Shown here: positions 1 through 11,115 of the stretch, piece after piece
How the letters are laid out: every line of letters starts with the position of its first letter
How positions within the stretch are numbered: position 1 is the first letter of the stretch
Assembly: GCF_041734735.1 (NCBI RefSeq)
Contig: NC_134880.1
Coordinates: 32,159,330 to 32,223,329, forward strand
DNA from: Babylonia areolata
Taxonomy: Eukaryota > Mollusca > Gastropoda > Neogastropoda > Buccinidae
Direction of reading: 5' to 3'
Length of the DNA stretch: 64,000 nucleotides
Made by a program: the position numbers and the translations under genes
The notes under the pieces: model-generated
Told to the model about the DNA's origin: nothing
Databases searched by the model: none
Seen by the model: the letters and a program-made list of their open reading frames with translations, nothing else

Positions 1-572
1 GGTATGAATGTGAAGTGCTTGTGTACCACCAAAGCCATGGTACGTTTTTTTTGGTTTTTTTACATACAAATGTTCAGGCCTTCAAAAACAGCTTGAAGAC
101 TGAAGGAAAAAAGAGGAGGAATTTTGTTTAATGTCTTGTCACACATACATGTGACTGTAGACAACATGAAGAGTGCCAAACACCAAGTATCCAAGTTAGT
201 GGTGGATGCTAAAGCAGCTTTCTGTTCAAGTGCATGATTAGAGCATGTAGCCCTGAGAAGGCCTTCGCAGTCAGCAGAGCTTTGAGCAATGTGAAACTGA
301 AACTGAAAAAGAGAGCTCGCCACAACGGTCTTGCTTTGTTCTCAGAAACAATCATGTCTCATCAATACAGACAAGTAAGTGGTAGCTGTGATCCGCCACA
401 GTCCAATTCGTTGACTGAAGACATGTTGGAAATCAACAGGGATCTTTGTGCATTATCATATGTCAAAACAGCATCACAAGAAACTGTGATAAACTCAGCA
501 AAGTGAGATGGTGCTGGTTACACCTATGTTGCTGAAACTTTTGTTAATTTTAATAGATAAGGACATTAACCA
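1..572. other. Unassigned sequence left of the L1-like relic
   Basis: No gene is recognised. A 90-residue plus-strand open frame at 234-506 has no motif I know. It could be upstream LINE sequence, because the recognisable L1-like frame begins just after it at 573. A splice-donor-like CAAGTAAGT lies near 372, but no acceptor or coding context supports an exon. Confidence 0.3.
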
Positions 573-2250
573 GTGCCTGTTGATCTGTCTTTTCTTGATG
601 AAGGAGATAGATCTGAAGCAACATTTCAACAACCTTTCTGGAAATTTGATTATAGACTGCTGAAAAATAAAGAATACATCCTGGAAATTGAAAAAAAGAC
701 CAGTGATGTGAAAAAGCAATATGCAGTACCAGTTTACAATTTAGATGACATTGACAACATTCCAAATGATGATCTTACTGTCCAGATTGATGACCAGCTC
801 AGTTTTGAACACTGATGTTAGCGATTAGAGGAAAAACAATCTGATTTGCGACTCATAAGAAAAAACAAGAAACTCAACAGGTAGGGGCCTTGAGAAAAGA
901 ACCAGTGATCTTGAAAAGAGATTGAATAAGGATGATGTGCCCCTTTTAGAAAATTTAAAGACTCAGTTGCAACAGATCAGGGACTCTAGGATTGAAGACA
1001 TGGCAGTGTGGTTTGAAGTATGATAGATGATCCAAGAATAAATAAATATTGTTGTAACCTTTAAAACATTTTTTTTTAAAGATAAATCAGTACCTTTTCT
1101 ATGTGTATGTAGTATTGACCTCCCAGCTGAACTTCCTGATTCACCTGTTACAACCAATGAAGAAAGTAAGTCCATTGAGGGGTTCATTACCTGTCAGGAA
1201 GCAGCTGCTGCCTTGAAAAAGATGAATTACCTTATGGATTCACAGCAGAATTTTTTTTGATTTTTCTTGTTGACATTGGAAACTTTCTTGTGCACTCTGT
1301 TTATGAAGGTTTTTTGTTTTTTAATAGAGGGCAGCTATCAATTTCACAGTGTCAAGGAAACATCACATGTATCCCAAAAGAGGAAAACCAAAATGGTTCA
1401 TCTAGAACTGGCACCCTATTTCTCTTCTTAGCACAGTGTATAAGATTGCTTCTGCATGTATTGCTAATCGGACTGCTGCCAAGAATTACACATGAATCCG
1501 AAAGGGTTTTTTTTTTTTTAGAAGGTTGCTATTTAGATGAAAATATTTGCATGCTTTATGATACACTGTTATATACAGAAAAAGAAAATATTCCAGGGAT
1601 GTTCTTATTAATTGGCTTTGAAAAGGCATTTGACAGTATTTCTTGGTCTCTCTTGAGGGAGAGTGTTAGTTTAGTTTGTGCCAGACATGATTAATTGGAT
1701 AAAAACATTTTACTTAGATATTACTGCTACATGTATTTCAGTTAATGGCCACCATACCCCGTGGTTCTTCCATATTAAGAGGGATAAGGCAAGGAGACCC
1801 TTCTTTACTTTACTTATACATTATTTGTGCTGAAATTTTGTCAGTTAAAATTCGTAATAATACCCGTATCAGAGGGGTAAAAATCATAGATAAGGAAAAT
1901 CTCCTGTCCCAATTTGCTTTACGTCTAGATGGAAGTGAATGGTCATCCATTCTCGCATTTTTTTTTTCAGATACCAGATTAAAAAAATTAATTTTGATAA
2001 AAGCCAAGTAATATGGATTGGAAGTACAAAGAATTGTGGTATTCGATACATGAGAGATAAAAAAAAAAAAATTTTTTAAATGTCTGTGACCCTGGTTTTG
2101 GGAATAAAGCTTTCTACTGATACTAGCTGTATTGCCAAAATCAATTATGAAGATAAACATTTTGCAATGAAAAGAATTCTGGCTTCATGGAAGAAGCAAC
2201 AGATACGTCCTTTTGGACAAATAACGGTATTTATAGGTAGGTCCAGCCGC
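573..2250 (+). mobile_element. L1-like LINE relic (post-endonuclease linker and reverse transcriptase)
   Basis: This is a decayed non-LTR retrotransposon fragment of the L1/Tx1-like group. The linker shows FWKFDYRLLKNKEYI at 630-680. The RT thumb and finger region reads DIGNFLVHSVYEGF and then GQLSISQCQGNITCIPK (1270-1380). RT block 2 reads LLIGFEKAFDSISW near 1610-1650, and the block 4 equivalent reads RGIRQGDPS near 1780. YEDKHFAMKRILASW lies near 2140-2190. The catalytic YADD-like block is lost and there are many frameshifts and stops, so the frame changes between about 573-815, 1257-1694, 1745-2011 and 2080-2265. The endonuclease and both ends are not recognisable. Family assignment is by memory of conserved RT wording. 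Confidence 0.75.
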
Positions 2251-3130
2251 CGTGCAATGCTGTGAAACAGTGGCTGACGGACCATATTTTTATCTTTTTT
2301 CACTTTGCCATAGCAAGCACAATACTGCATATATTGAATTGAAAGATATATCAGAAAAGAAAACCACCTTTGTTCTTTTCCCTGAGCGTTTCCCTTTTTG
2401 TGTGTAAGGCAATGTGAGTGAAACTGAAAGCCTGAAGTGGAGTACCCTTATCTTTTCAAAACGCAATGCAGTAAAAGTTTGCCGACAACTGCTTCTGGTC
2501 TGATAGGGTTGCTGACAAAAATAGGTCATGGTATTTGCTGCACTCAACCAATCAGCTTAATAAACCTATCAAATAAAAGATCACGTTCTTTACTTCTGCA
2601 TGGGCTAATTTTTTGCTCAAAATTTACCTAGGGTTTGACACTGCACTTCCAGCAAAAAAAAAAAAAAAAAAAAAAAAATCTTTCCATTGAACCAACCGCT
2701 GAAAAGTTCATTCTTTCTGCTTTATACAAGGACCCGAAATATGAACAGCAAGGTCCGTTTAACGGTAAAGCGGAGATCTCGTATGTTTTGATGAGTTTTA
2801 TCCCACTGACTAACTAGATCTGTTTTAAGATCAGTGGTTTCAGTACCCAGCTTTACAGAAGTCTTGTTGTTGGCTTTGCTCAGATATACCAAAGATTAAA
2901 TTCTGGTATGTGAATTTGGTTTTTGAAGTTCTATTTTTTAAGATATTGAAGAGGGGAGTTGGGGGGGGGGGGGGGTGCAAGTTTTAATCGCAGTAGTCAA
3001 ATCGGAAGTGACATTTAGAATGATGAAGAGAAGCAGTATAATGAATCAAATATGTGGAAAAATCAAAAACTTTAATTGAAAACGAAGATTTGTCTGTGTG
3101 CGATGCATTATTAGTCTTATAGTCTAAGAG
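2251..3130. other. Unassigned AT-rich stretch with homopolymers
   Basis: No coding motif is recognised. It holds an A-run at about 2654-2680 and a G-run at about 2961-2975. A short plus-strand frame after the A-run is unassigned. The A-run could be an old retrotransposon tail, but no element before it can be named. Confidence 0.3.
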
Positions 3131-4455
3131 TAGAGAGTGCATGACGATCTTCTTGGAAGATACCACTTTGCAGTTATGCTTTCGGCCATAGCTCAGCGGT
3201 GTGACTCTTTACCGGAACACCTTCAATATCTTAAAATTTATTTGGAACTTTTTTCTGCCTCTATCCGCAACCATTTGCAAGAAGAGTTGGTTTTTAAGAG
3301 TGCTGATCCTGCTGAAACCCTTACAAACATCATTATTTCTTGTGCAGAGGAAGTTGTACCAACTCCTGCCACCAAATCGCAAAAGCCCAAAACACCATGG
3401 TTTAATGATGAATGTAAAAAAAGTAATTAAAAACGGAAACGAGCTCAGTGCTTGGTATACCACAGACCATCCACAGTAAACTTTCGTGCTCGCCAACAAC
3501 TAAAAGCTAAAGTCATACATATCTTTTAAGACCAGCAAACGTCATTCTTGGAAAGAATTTTATTCTTCTATAACATCAGCCACCTCCAAGAAAAACGTCT
3601 GGAAAATCGTCACACAAAAAAAAAAAAAAAAAAGGCAACAGTGCCATCCTTTCTCTGAACCATCTAAAAATTGCAAGCGACAAAACTGCAGTGGCAAATT
3701 TGCTGGCATCTACCATAGGAAAAACTTTTCTTGCACAAACAAATCAGCACAGTTCTTGAAAAACAAAACTGCCCAGGAAAAAATTCCCTGCAACTTTTCC
3801 TCAGACAATTCTGAGGACTACAACCTACCTTTTACTTTGGAGGAACTGAAATCTGCTCTGTTGACTTGTACCAACTCTTCTCCTGGTATGGATGAAGTCC
3901 ATCATCAGCTGTTAAAACACCTGTCTGAAAACTGTTTACATATTCTTCAAAAAGTGTACATTTGGACTACTGCCTCATGGAGGAAGGCTCTGATTATTCC
4001 AGTACCTAGACCTGGCAAGGACCTTACAAATCCGTCTAATCACAGACCCATAGCCTTAACCTGTTGTGTGTGTAAGCTCATAGAGAAGATGGTCAGTGGT
4101 AGGCTGATGTGGAAATTGGAAACGGATGGTCTTTTAGCTTAAGAGCAGTGTGGTTTCCGGAAAAAAAACTGGTCTACTATCGATCAGCTGATCCGCCTTG
4201 AATCCACCATTCATAACGCCTTTCTCAATAAGAAGCATGTGGTTGCCGTATTCTTCGACCTTGAGAAGGCGTACAACACGACCTGGAAATTTGGAATTCT
4301 TTCTGATCTGCATGACTTCGGCTTCCGAGGTCACCTTCCTCTGTTCGTAAAACATTTTCTTTCAGAGTGACAGTTTCAGGTTTGTGTTGGTACTTGTCTT
4401 TCCAATGTTCACAAGCAGGAGATGAGGGTTCTCTCTTCTCTCCTGCTCTTCAGTA
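3131..4455 (+). mobile_element. I/Nimb-like LINE relic, endonuclease end to RT block 4
   Basis: This is a second, much more decayed copy of the family found at 21948-26323. The two share HDDL near the end of the endonuclease, TPWFN(D/A)EC in the linker, CNF(S/F)SDN and SPGMDEVH before the RT, and WRKALIIPVP with GKDLTNPSNHRPIALT in the RT. A later part reads VAVFFDLEKAYNTTW out of the main frame near 4240-4285. Frameshifts and stops split it into frames at 3137-3430 and 3756-4142 plus a tail to about 4450. It lacks ORF1 and most of the endonuclease. Plus-strand similarity ends at LFSIK near 4450, exactly where an inverted segment begins. Confidence 0.85.
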
Positions 4456-4690
4456 TTAAGATCTTGCAGACCCGTACACCTGCACAGCCATAATCTAATT
4501 TTGACCTTACTAAGGCTCTGTAGAGGTGCAGAAGAGTCTTTTTATCTGCGCCCCAGTCGGTGTGTGTCACAACACGCAAGATGTTTAATGCATGTTGACA
4601 TGATGTTTTCAAATGCTTGATATAACTAAGAAAATTCAACTTCTGGTAAAGAATGATGCCCAGAAATTTTGCTGCTTTGACCACTGGGAT
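4456..4690 (-). mobile_element. Inverted internal segment of the same LINE (after the RT active site)
   Basis: On the minus strand this reads AKFLGIILYQKLNFLSYIKHL, then HTDWGADKKTLLHLYRALVR and SKLDYGC. This is the block just after the FADD motif in I/Jockey-type RTs. It abuts the plus-strand LINE fragment with almost no spacer, so the middle of the element has been flipped relative to its 5' part. The junction lies within about 10 bases of 4455. The FADD block itself is not found. It may extend a little beyond 4690, but similarity there is too weak to call. Confidence 0.75.
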
Positions 4691-5579
4691 GATGGTTTAA
4701 AGCGATGGATCTGGTTCTGCTTTTTGTTAAATTCTAAATCAAAAGATGTAAATTGCAAAATGTCCAGCCAGTTATACAAGCTTTTATTGCTCTTCTGAAA
4801 AAAAGATTTACTGAATAACAATACTTAGCTAATATTAACAGTTCAAGAAGACAGTTTGAGGAATGCTGACACATCTACCTTCCTATCATTATTTCTCTTT
4901 TTATTTAAAAAAAAAAAAAAAAAAAAAAAATTGTGACTAGCATGAAGGTGTCAAGTCAAACAATGCGTGTTTACCTACAATGTGTGTTCACCAACGGTTG
5001 AGGCACTTGCCAGTAAGATTTTTCTCCTTTTCATCATCTTTTTTTTTTGTGAATATCTGTTTCCATAAAACAAGCATGAAATTGTGGGAATCAGATAATA
5101 GAGGGATCCCTTCAGTGTGGAATGAGTGGGGTGTGTATGTGGGGGTCAGAGAGGGGGGTTAGGGAGGTGGGGGGGGGGGCGGGGGGGGATAGAGAGTGGA
5201 TTGTTGATTTGGGAGCATGAGAGAGAAGTAGAATATGGGGGTCAGGGGGTGGGAAGTAGAAGTTTACTTCTCTTTGAAACATTTATGTTGATGATGATAA
5301 TATATCATATATGTGTTTAACTTTTGCTTATTGGTTTCAGTTTTTTCTTTGTTGTGCTTTGTTTATTTGAAAGTATGTACTTGTAGAGTGTAAATGTTAA
5401 AAAAAAGTGTTTATTAAAAATAAAAAATAAAAAAACAAGAGAGACAAGGCCTTCAAGACTTACTTATGATACACTTAAATAAAAAATAAAAATAAAAAAA
5501 AAAAATCTAAACGTTAAAATGTGTTCTGTATTTGTTATTATATAGCTTCGGGTTAAAAGAAAAAGAAGAAAAAAAAGTC

Positions 5580-5650
5580 CTAACGGCAGATTCGAACTCC
5601 GCGTGTTCGGGTGAAAAGAAACTATCTTACCCATTACACTGACGTTCAGA
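5580..5650 (-). repeat. Possible tRNA-derived SINE head (relic)
   Basis: The minus strand has an A-box-like GTGTAATGGGTA and, about 35 bases later, a B-box-like GAGTTCGAATC. The spacing fits a pol III internal promoter. The T-stem has mismatches and no acceptor stem can be drawn, so this is not a functional tRNA. No SINE body follows it clearly. Confidence 0.35.
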
Positions 5651-6945
5651 AATATATTTAAACATGCAATTTTAAAGGGCGATAAATCGATTGCGGTATG
5701 CGCAATGAGAACGCTGTTTAGATCATATTATTCTGGTGTATCTTGGGCATTCAAAAAATCTTTAAGAGCAATTAAAAATTCTTTTTTTTAAGTCCGCGGT
5801 AAAGGAGACGTGGCTATCGCCGCAATCACACTGCAACATTTAGCCGTTTTCTCTAGATCTAGATCGATGTACAAGTTTCAGTTAGTCACACCCGGTTGAA
5901 ACGGTCGATTCAATTTCTCTTTTATGTTCATTATAGTTTTATAGTTTTAAAGTTAATATGAAAATTGAGTATTTTGTTAAACTAATAACACGTACAGTCA
6001 AGTGCAAGTACTTCTAAACGTCTTATGAAGTGAAAAGGACTTCATTTTTAGAAAAGTCAAGACTGGGAATTTTTACGTTTCATCAATTCAAGGGTATTAA
6101 CTCACATGGTTTATTATTTTTAACTGTGGATTCCGACAGATTCTGTGGATATTTTTATGGCAGTTTCGGGCATAATCCAGTAAGTGATGAGGCGTTCACA
6201 AATCTTTCTCTGAATAAATATTTAACGGTATCCTTGTCGAATGAATATAGGATTGAACGGGCAGGTCAACAACTTGAAACAAAATGGCGTGGTTCGCGTT
6301 CGCGAAGAATATGAGCACGCGCTTTGAACGTGTATAAACATATGTACGCAATTGATTTTTGCCCATGACCTTCAGGGCTCAGTCAATAGATCTATATGTC
6401 CACTCGTCTATTGATTTTAGTATTTTCCGAAAAAGACCACTTGGGCAAATGAACATAGTGAAAGCCCTGTACACTGAGAGTAAAACACACAAGCTTTTTA
6501 TGTATTGAGTATAATTTCAAGATGTAATGTTTAAGATGAGAAAGATCAGTTTAAAGCAAATTAAGTCCCCTAGCATTAATTACAGAATAATTTCCCTTTT
6601 TTACTAACTGCACCAAAACGTTTGCAAAATAAATAAAACTTCCATGCTTGGCAAAAGAAGTTCCTGTTTGAACAAAAAATGATAATAATGATTGCTCTTT
6701 TTGTTGTGTCAGAATATCAGATCCAAGTGCCAAGTTTAGAGAATAAAAAAAATATGAATATAACAGTAAATGCAGTTTGCATATAATTTGGCTTCTTTTT
6801 ATATTTTTTGTGCCCATCCCAGAGGTGCAATATTGTTTTAAACAAGATGACTGGAAGGAACTGAATTTTTCCTATTTTTATGCCTAATTTGGTGTCAACT
6901 GACAAAGTATTTGCAGAGAAAATGGCCATGTTAAAGTTTACCACG

Positions 6946-6984
6946 GACACACACACACACACGCACACACACACACACACACAC
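6946..6984. repeat. (AC)n microsatellite
   Basis: About 19 AC units with one G interruption. It creates spurious reading frames and has no coding sense. Confidence 0.95.
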
Positions 6985-7150
6985 AGAGAGACAACCGAAC
7001 ACCGGGTTAAAACATAGACTCACTTTGTTTACACAAGTGAGTCAAAAAGTAATAAAAAGACCACTAAAATTTCAGTGACGATCTGTTAAGTGGTACTGGT
7101 AAAAGACGTGTAGACCAAATGCAATCAGTGACAAACTCTAAAAGGAAACA

Positions 7151-7197
7151 GAGAATGGCCTAAGTGGTCGGCGAGGCTCTAAGCACCATAGTTTGAT
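7151..7197 (+). mobile_element. LINE 3' tail fragment (I/Nimb-like family)
   Basis: About 45 bases match the extreme 3' end of the LINE at 26270-26315: both read GTGGTCGGCGAGGCTCTAAG followed by CACCATA and a T-rich tail. Nothing upstream matches that element, so it is either a severely 5'-truncated insertion or a SINE that borrowed the LINE tail. It is short, but the match is near perfect. Confidence 0.6.
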
Positions 7198-8334
7198 TTT
7201 ATAGCAAAAGAAAAGAACTCCCAATCTAGTGCTAGTCCTGTGGAAACAAGGAAGCTTTTTGATGACATATCTCATTCAAACAAATAATGCTCTTTTTTTT
7301 TCTTTTTAAAGTGATGAGGGTAAAATGCATTGAGCCCGGACTTGAGGACTTGGTTACAGGGTGAGAAACTGTGCAGAACTGTACTTATGTTTGACAAAGA
7401 CCTCGGTAACACCATTAAGAAAGCATTCAGTTATGATTCAGAAGCCTTACATTTTGCAAATACCACCCAATTGACAAGAAGTTAACTGTTGTAGTCAGCT
7501 AGTTCATTCAATGGCAAATTCATTCAAATGAATGTCAAGAAAATTTTATACCTTTTACCCTGAAGGCGCTCAGCATAATCAATGGAACACATTCCATTGA
7601 ACAATCAACCACTCCATCCCAGAGTCAAGGTATTTTCAGTATATAAATATAATTGATAATTGCACGTAACTGCAACAACAACAACAACAAAAAAAAAATC
7701 ATTATAAGCAACATCACTTATCCAGCGGAACAGGACAGCGACATCACTCCCAAGCTAATTTAGCCTTAAAGTTCATTGTGAAACAAGAAAGGACAGGTTG
7801 AAATACTTATCCTTGGCCTTGGGATCACATACACGTGTGTGTTGTCTATTTCAACAGAGATTACAAACAGTGTATGTCAAAACTTTGAAACAGGCAGTGT
7901 AGTTGTTCTGCCAAGAATGATGCCATATGTTTGCACAGTTGGAATTGACAAAATTCACCACAACCCACGTTCGACAACAGTGAGAGACTCCTTCCTTGGA
8001 ACAAGTTCGAGCTGATGTAGAAACAGCATCAAGACAGTGTCAGTTATGCACTTGACTCCCCTGATTCAGGCAGACTTGGAACAATGTCTTCCTTCCCTGT
8101 CACCTACACAAATGTGCATCCCTGTAGTTGCTCTGACCTCCAAGAATGTCTTAAATACTGTCATGTGACGTCAATGCAAAACTGGTGTCCGACCTGAAAC
8201 CAAAAGACACAAAACTGAATGGTTGTAGCGCTGCAAAGGTGTCATTGAGGACAGATGCGAGATCGCCACTGGTACATTTTACTGGTCAGATTTCCATGCT
8301 GTACGTCAAGAAAATGTGGACAGGTATACCAGCC
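7198..8334. other. Unassigned sequence
   Basis: No gene is seen. It contains a short CAA run near 7675-7690. Nothing else is named. Confidence 0.3.
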
Positions 8335-8829
8335 TCCCAAGTTGGCTTTTCCTTGACCCCCTCCCCCCCCCCCCCCCCCGCACCCCCCTGGGGGTCACGA
8401 CCTTGTCGTGGTCGGGAGCATTAGTGGCCAGTGATCAGGCAAGCTAGGTCCTGGGGGTTGGGGGGGCATCAGTACTTCTGAAGGATTATTGCTTTCTAAG
8501 CCTTACTTCACAGCCTGTTTAGCTGACCAGGCTGAATGTGTGGTTGATTTGTACTGATGCCCTCTAGTAAGGTCTCCCATGCTGAACAGGTCGTGAGTGA
8601 GGTCCAAACCAAAGTGACCCACTGTCCCTCTCGCTGTTCTCTCTTCTCATCATTTCCGGTCCTTTTTTCTGTCTTCAGCTCCCCATCAACCCTTCTTTGA
8701 TTATTTCTCTGCCGTCTTCTTTAGAAGACACACTGCACATTGCTCTCAACACGTCTCTTTGGCTCTGACCTGACCTGACCTCTCCTAGACAGGCAGCACA
8801 CACTGGCCCGTGTTTGTCAATCGGCTACC

Positions 8830-10171
8830 CTGTTGCGGCACATATTGTTGCCTCTGCATGTATTATCGCTGGCGACGATACGTGCAGCCCTCGCTGCATG
8901 TATTGTTGCCCCTATGCACGTATTGTCGCCGGCGACATTATGTTCATGCCTTACTGCATGTATTGTCACCCTGCACATATTGTCGCCGGCGACAATATGT
9001 GCAGACCCTCGCTGCATGTATTGTCGTTCTTTTGCACATTGTTGCTGGCGACATTATGTGCAAAACCTCACTGCACATAAACTATTGTCACCCTTCTGCA
9101 ATATATGCCACTACCAAAAACAAACAAACAAACAAAAAAAAAGCACAGTCGTAGTGCACTTGGCCAAGTGTCGTGTTGTTATCATAGTTTGTTGTTGTTG
9201 TTGTTAATGTTTGTTGTTGTGTTCATGTGCACACGCACGTATGATATTGTTGACTGCTTGTTTGTGTGAGTGTATGCGTGCGCGTGTATTTCGTGTGTGT
9301 GTTTGGGAGTACATTCGTGTTTATGTAAAAGGGGTATGTGGTGGGAGAGGTGGGGGTATATGTGTGCGGGTGTGTTTGGCGTGTATGTGTATGTCAGTGT
9401 GTGAGAGTGCGTGCGTGTGTATGTGTACTTGTGTGTGTCTGTGTGGAACCACGTAACAGGCCTGTTTATGACTTCCCTTAAGAGATGTATATATTTGTGT
9501 GCGTGTGTTATCATCGAGGGCACAACTTTTCAACGACGCTGTGCTAGGTCATAAAAGTCACGTCACAACTCCTCACACAGTAGGCTCAGGATCTTGAGTC
9601 GATCGTGAAAGTCAAGAGTGGATGGTTGTAAACAGGAACCTATAAATAGATGGACCGCGCAGCATGCCTATCCTCCTGAAAGGCGCGCACAAACAGTGCA
9701 AAAAACTTGTGTGTGTGTGTGTGTTCTGCAAAGTGAAGTTATCAAAGAGCTAACAGGCCTGTTTTATGACTTCCCTTATCTCAGGCTTTGGTCACGGCGG
9801 TGTCGAGACCACCTGTGGGTGTGGGTGGATGGGTAGAAGCCGTTAATACATCATGTACTCATTTCTTGTGGTCTTTCTTCTATCATTTCTTTTTGACATT
9901 TTCCTATTCATTTTTTGATGGCTGGACGAAAAAAAAACCCAATTGCTTGCTGATTCTATTTCCCTTAGAAATGAAATGCCCCCCGCCCTCTCTCTCTCTC
10001 TCTCTCTCGCACCTGCTATAAACTTTGTCACAGTGATCATCATAATACTATCCTCATTTCTACATTGATTTTTTTATTCTAAAAACTGGCGACAATATAT
10101 GCAGCGAGGTCTCCACGTATTGTCGCCGGCCACTGACGATACGTGCAGGGGCGACAATACGTGCTGAAACG
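8830..10171. mobile_element. Non-autonomous TIR element made of palindromic units, inserted in the LINE 5'UTR
   Basis: The element interrupts the LINE 5'UTR exactly, and the uninterrupted site is seen at about 22340-22350. TACCC flanks it on both sides (8825-8829 and 10172-10176), consistent with a 5-bp target duplication. The ends are inverted repeats: the left starts TGTTGCGGCACATATTGT, and the reverse complement of the right starts CGTTTCAGCACGTATTGT, with similarity continuing for about 35-40 bases. The left arm has four palindromic units at a spacing of about 60 bases, centred on GTCGCCGGCGAC-like cores near 8868, 8930, 8987 and 9047. The right arm has about one and a half units. The interior has GT/AC-rich DNA and no transposase. 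The superfamily is unknown. Confidence 0.7.
9204..9450. repeat. TG-rich degenerate simple-sequence tract inside the TIR element
   Basis: This is irregular TG/GTGTGC-rich DNA without a fixed unit, preceded by a TTG run at 9190-9207. Long open frames here on both strands are composition artefacts. Confidence 0.7.
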
Positions 10172-10384
10172 TACCCCTACATGGGGCTGGGTTAAGACTG
10201 GCAGTTAAGCTGATTACGGCAATCCCTGCAATGTCCACTTCTCTGTTCCCAGTAGTTGGGCATATATAGAATCAAATCTTGGTTGTCTATTTAATTGTAC
10301 ATCCCTCCCGAAACCTGGAAGGGGCCAAGCTGGTTTTCCCTGGACCCTGGCCCCTAAGTCAGTTGGACTCCATGGTGAATTTAC

Positions 10385-10598
10385 AGAAAGGGGGGGACGA
10401 GTTTAATTCCAAACCTTAATGTCAACCACATTCGTTTCCAAAACAAAACAAAATTGCAAAGAGGAAGAGAAATCGTGGGATTGCGAGAAATCGTGGTCGT
10501 TCCCCTCCCACGTTTTTTCTCAACTGCGAGAAATCTGGGGCGGCCCCATGATTTCTCACATCGTGTGAGAAATTGTGGAAAGTGCTTCATTTTTTAAT
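10385..10598. repeat. Short repeated motif cluster (GCGAGAAATC)
   Basis: The motif GAGAAATCGTGG or close variants recurs at about 10466, 10484 and 10520, with inverted or related forms near 10552 and 10565 around CACATCGTGTGAG. The function is unknown. The cluster lies directly beside the end of the LINE 5'UTR fragment. Confidence 0.45.
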
Positions 10599-10885
10599 CA
10601 AAAAGATTTCCCTTGTCATCGGAGTTGGGTCCTTGTCTTTTCCTAATGCAAATCTAGGAGAAAAACGAGAGAGAGAAAAAAAAAGAAACGAGAAATGGGA
10701 GCGACAACGACGATCATGATAATGACAGTGGCGTTAGCGAAGACATCAGGTGATGACACAGTACTGGTTTTAAAAAAATGTGTATGAGTGAGTGAGTTGG
10801 TGAGTGAGTGAATGAGTACGTGTGTGTGTGTGTGTTTCCTTTTGTGTGTTTTCTTGGCTGATTGACTTGTTCTTTTCTTTCACTT
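10599..10885 (+). repeat. Dispersed repeat R1, copy 1
   Basis: This matches 46663-46895, and its first 150 bases match 10963-11115. Shared features are AACGAGAGAG, GACAACGACGAT, GTGACGTTAG-like or GTGGCGTTAG, GAAGAC and CACAGTA(C/T), then a TG tract and TTTCCTTTTGT. No coding sequence or terminal structure is visible, so the repeat type is unknown. Confidence 0.6.
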
Positions 10886-10962
10886 TTTTTTTTTTTTTTA
10901 AATATCTTCATTTTCTGAGTCCCCTTTAGTATTGTCTCCCTTATTTTAATATATAAAAAAAT

Positions 10963-11115
10963 TGTCATCGGAGTTGGGTTCTTGTCTTTTCCCAATGCAA
11001 ATCTAAGAGAAAAATCAGAGAGATGAAAAGAAAAGAGAAAGAGGGGGACGACGACAAAACGATAATGACAACGACAGTGGCGTTCTTCAAGACATCAACA
11101 GTAATGACACTGAAA
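10963..11115 (+). repeat. Dispersed repeat R1, partial copy 2
   Basis: This is a direct repeat of 10612-10760. Both begin TTGTCATCGGAGTTGGGT and contain AATGCAAATCTA(A/G)GAG. The two copies lie about 350 bases apart, so either a local duplication or two insertions could explain them. Confidence 0.65.

Larger units (their letters stand above)
4691..7150. other. Unassigned AT-rich region
   Basis: No gene or named element is recognised apart from the tRNA-like relic and the AC tract listed separately. An A-run sits at 4906-4930, a G-rich tract at 5140-5250, and A-rich tracts at 5400-5520. A 94-residue frame at 6030-6314 has no recognised domain. Confidence 0.3.
8335..10384 (+). mobile_element. 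LINE 5'UTR-only fragment, split by a TIR element
   Basis: Two blocks, 8335-8829 and 10172-10384, align in order with the 5'UTR of the LINE at 21948-22575. Shared landmarks include ACCTTGTCGTG(A/G)TCGGGAG, TTAGTGGCCAGTGATC, AACAGGTCGTGAGTGAGG, ACAGGCAGCACACA(C/T)TGGCCC and the final CCTCCCGAAACCTGGAAGGG. The copy stops at GAATTTACA, just before the place where ORF1 would start. Non-LTR copies normally lose the 5' end, so a 5'UTR-only piece is unusual. A C-run at about 8365-8382 lies in the first block. Confidence 0.85.

Noticed and set aside
4440-4690. Twin-priming inversion
   Set aside because: Twin priming inverts the 5' part relative to the tailed 3' part. Here the 5' part is forward and the following part inverted, with no tail, so a simple twin-priming model does not fit.
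8830-9090. CRISPR-like array of palindromic repeats with spacers
   Set aside because: This is eukaryotic DNA, the units vary, the intervals are not unique spacers of constant length, and the array is the arm of an inserted element with inverted ends.
9182-9533. His/Thr-rich open frames on both strands
   Set aside because: They come from TG-rich simple sequence inside the TIR element.
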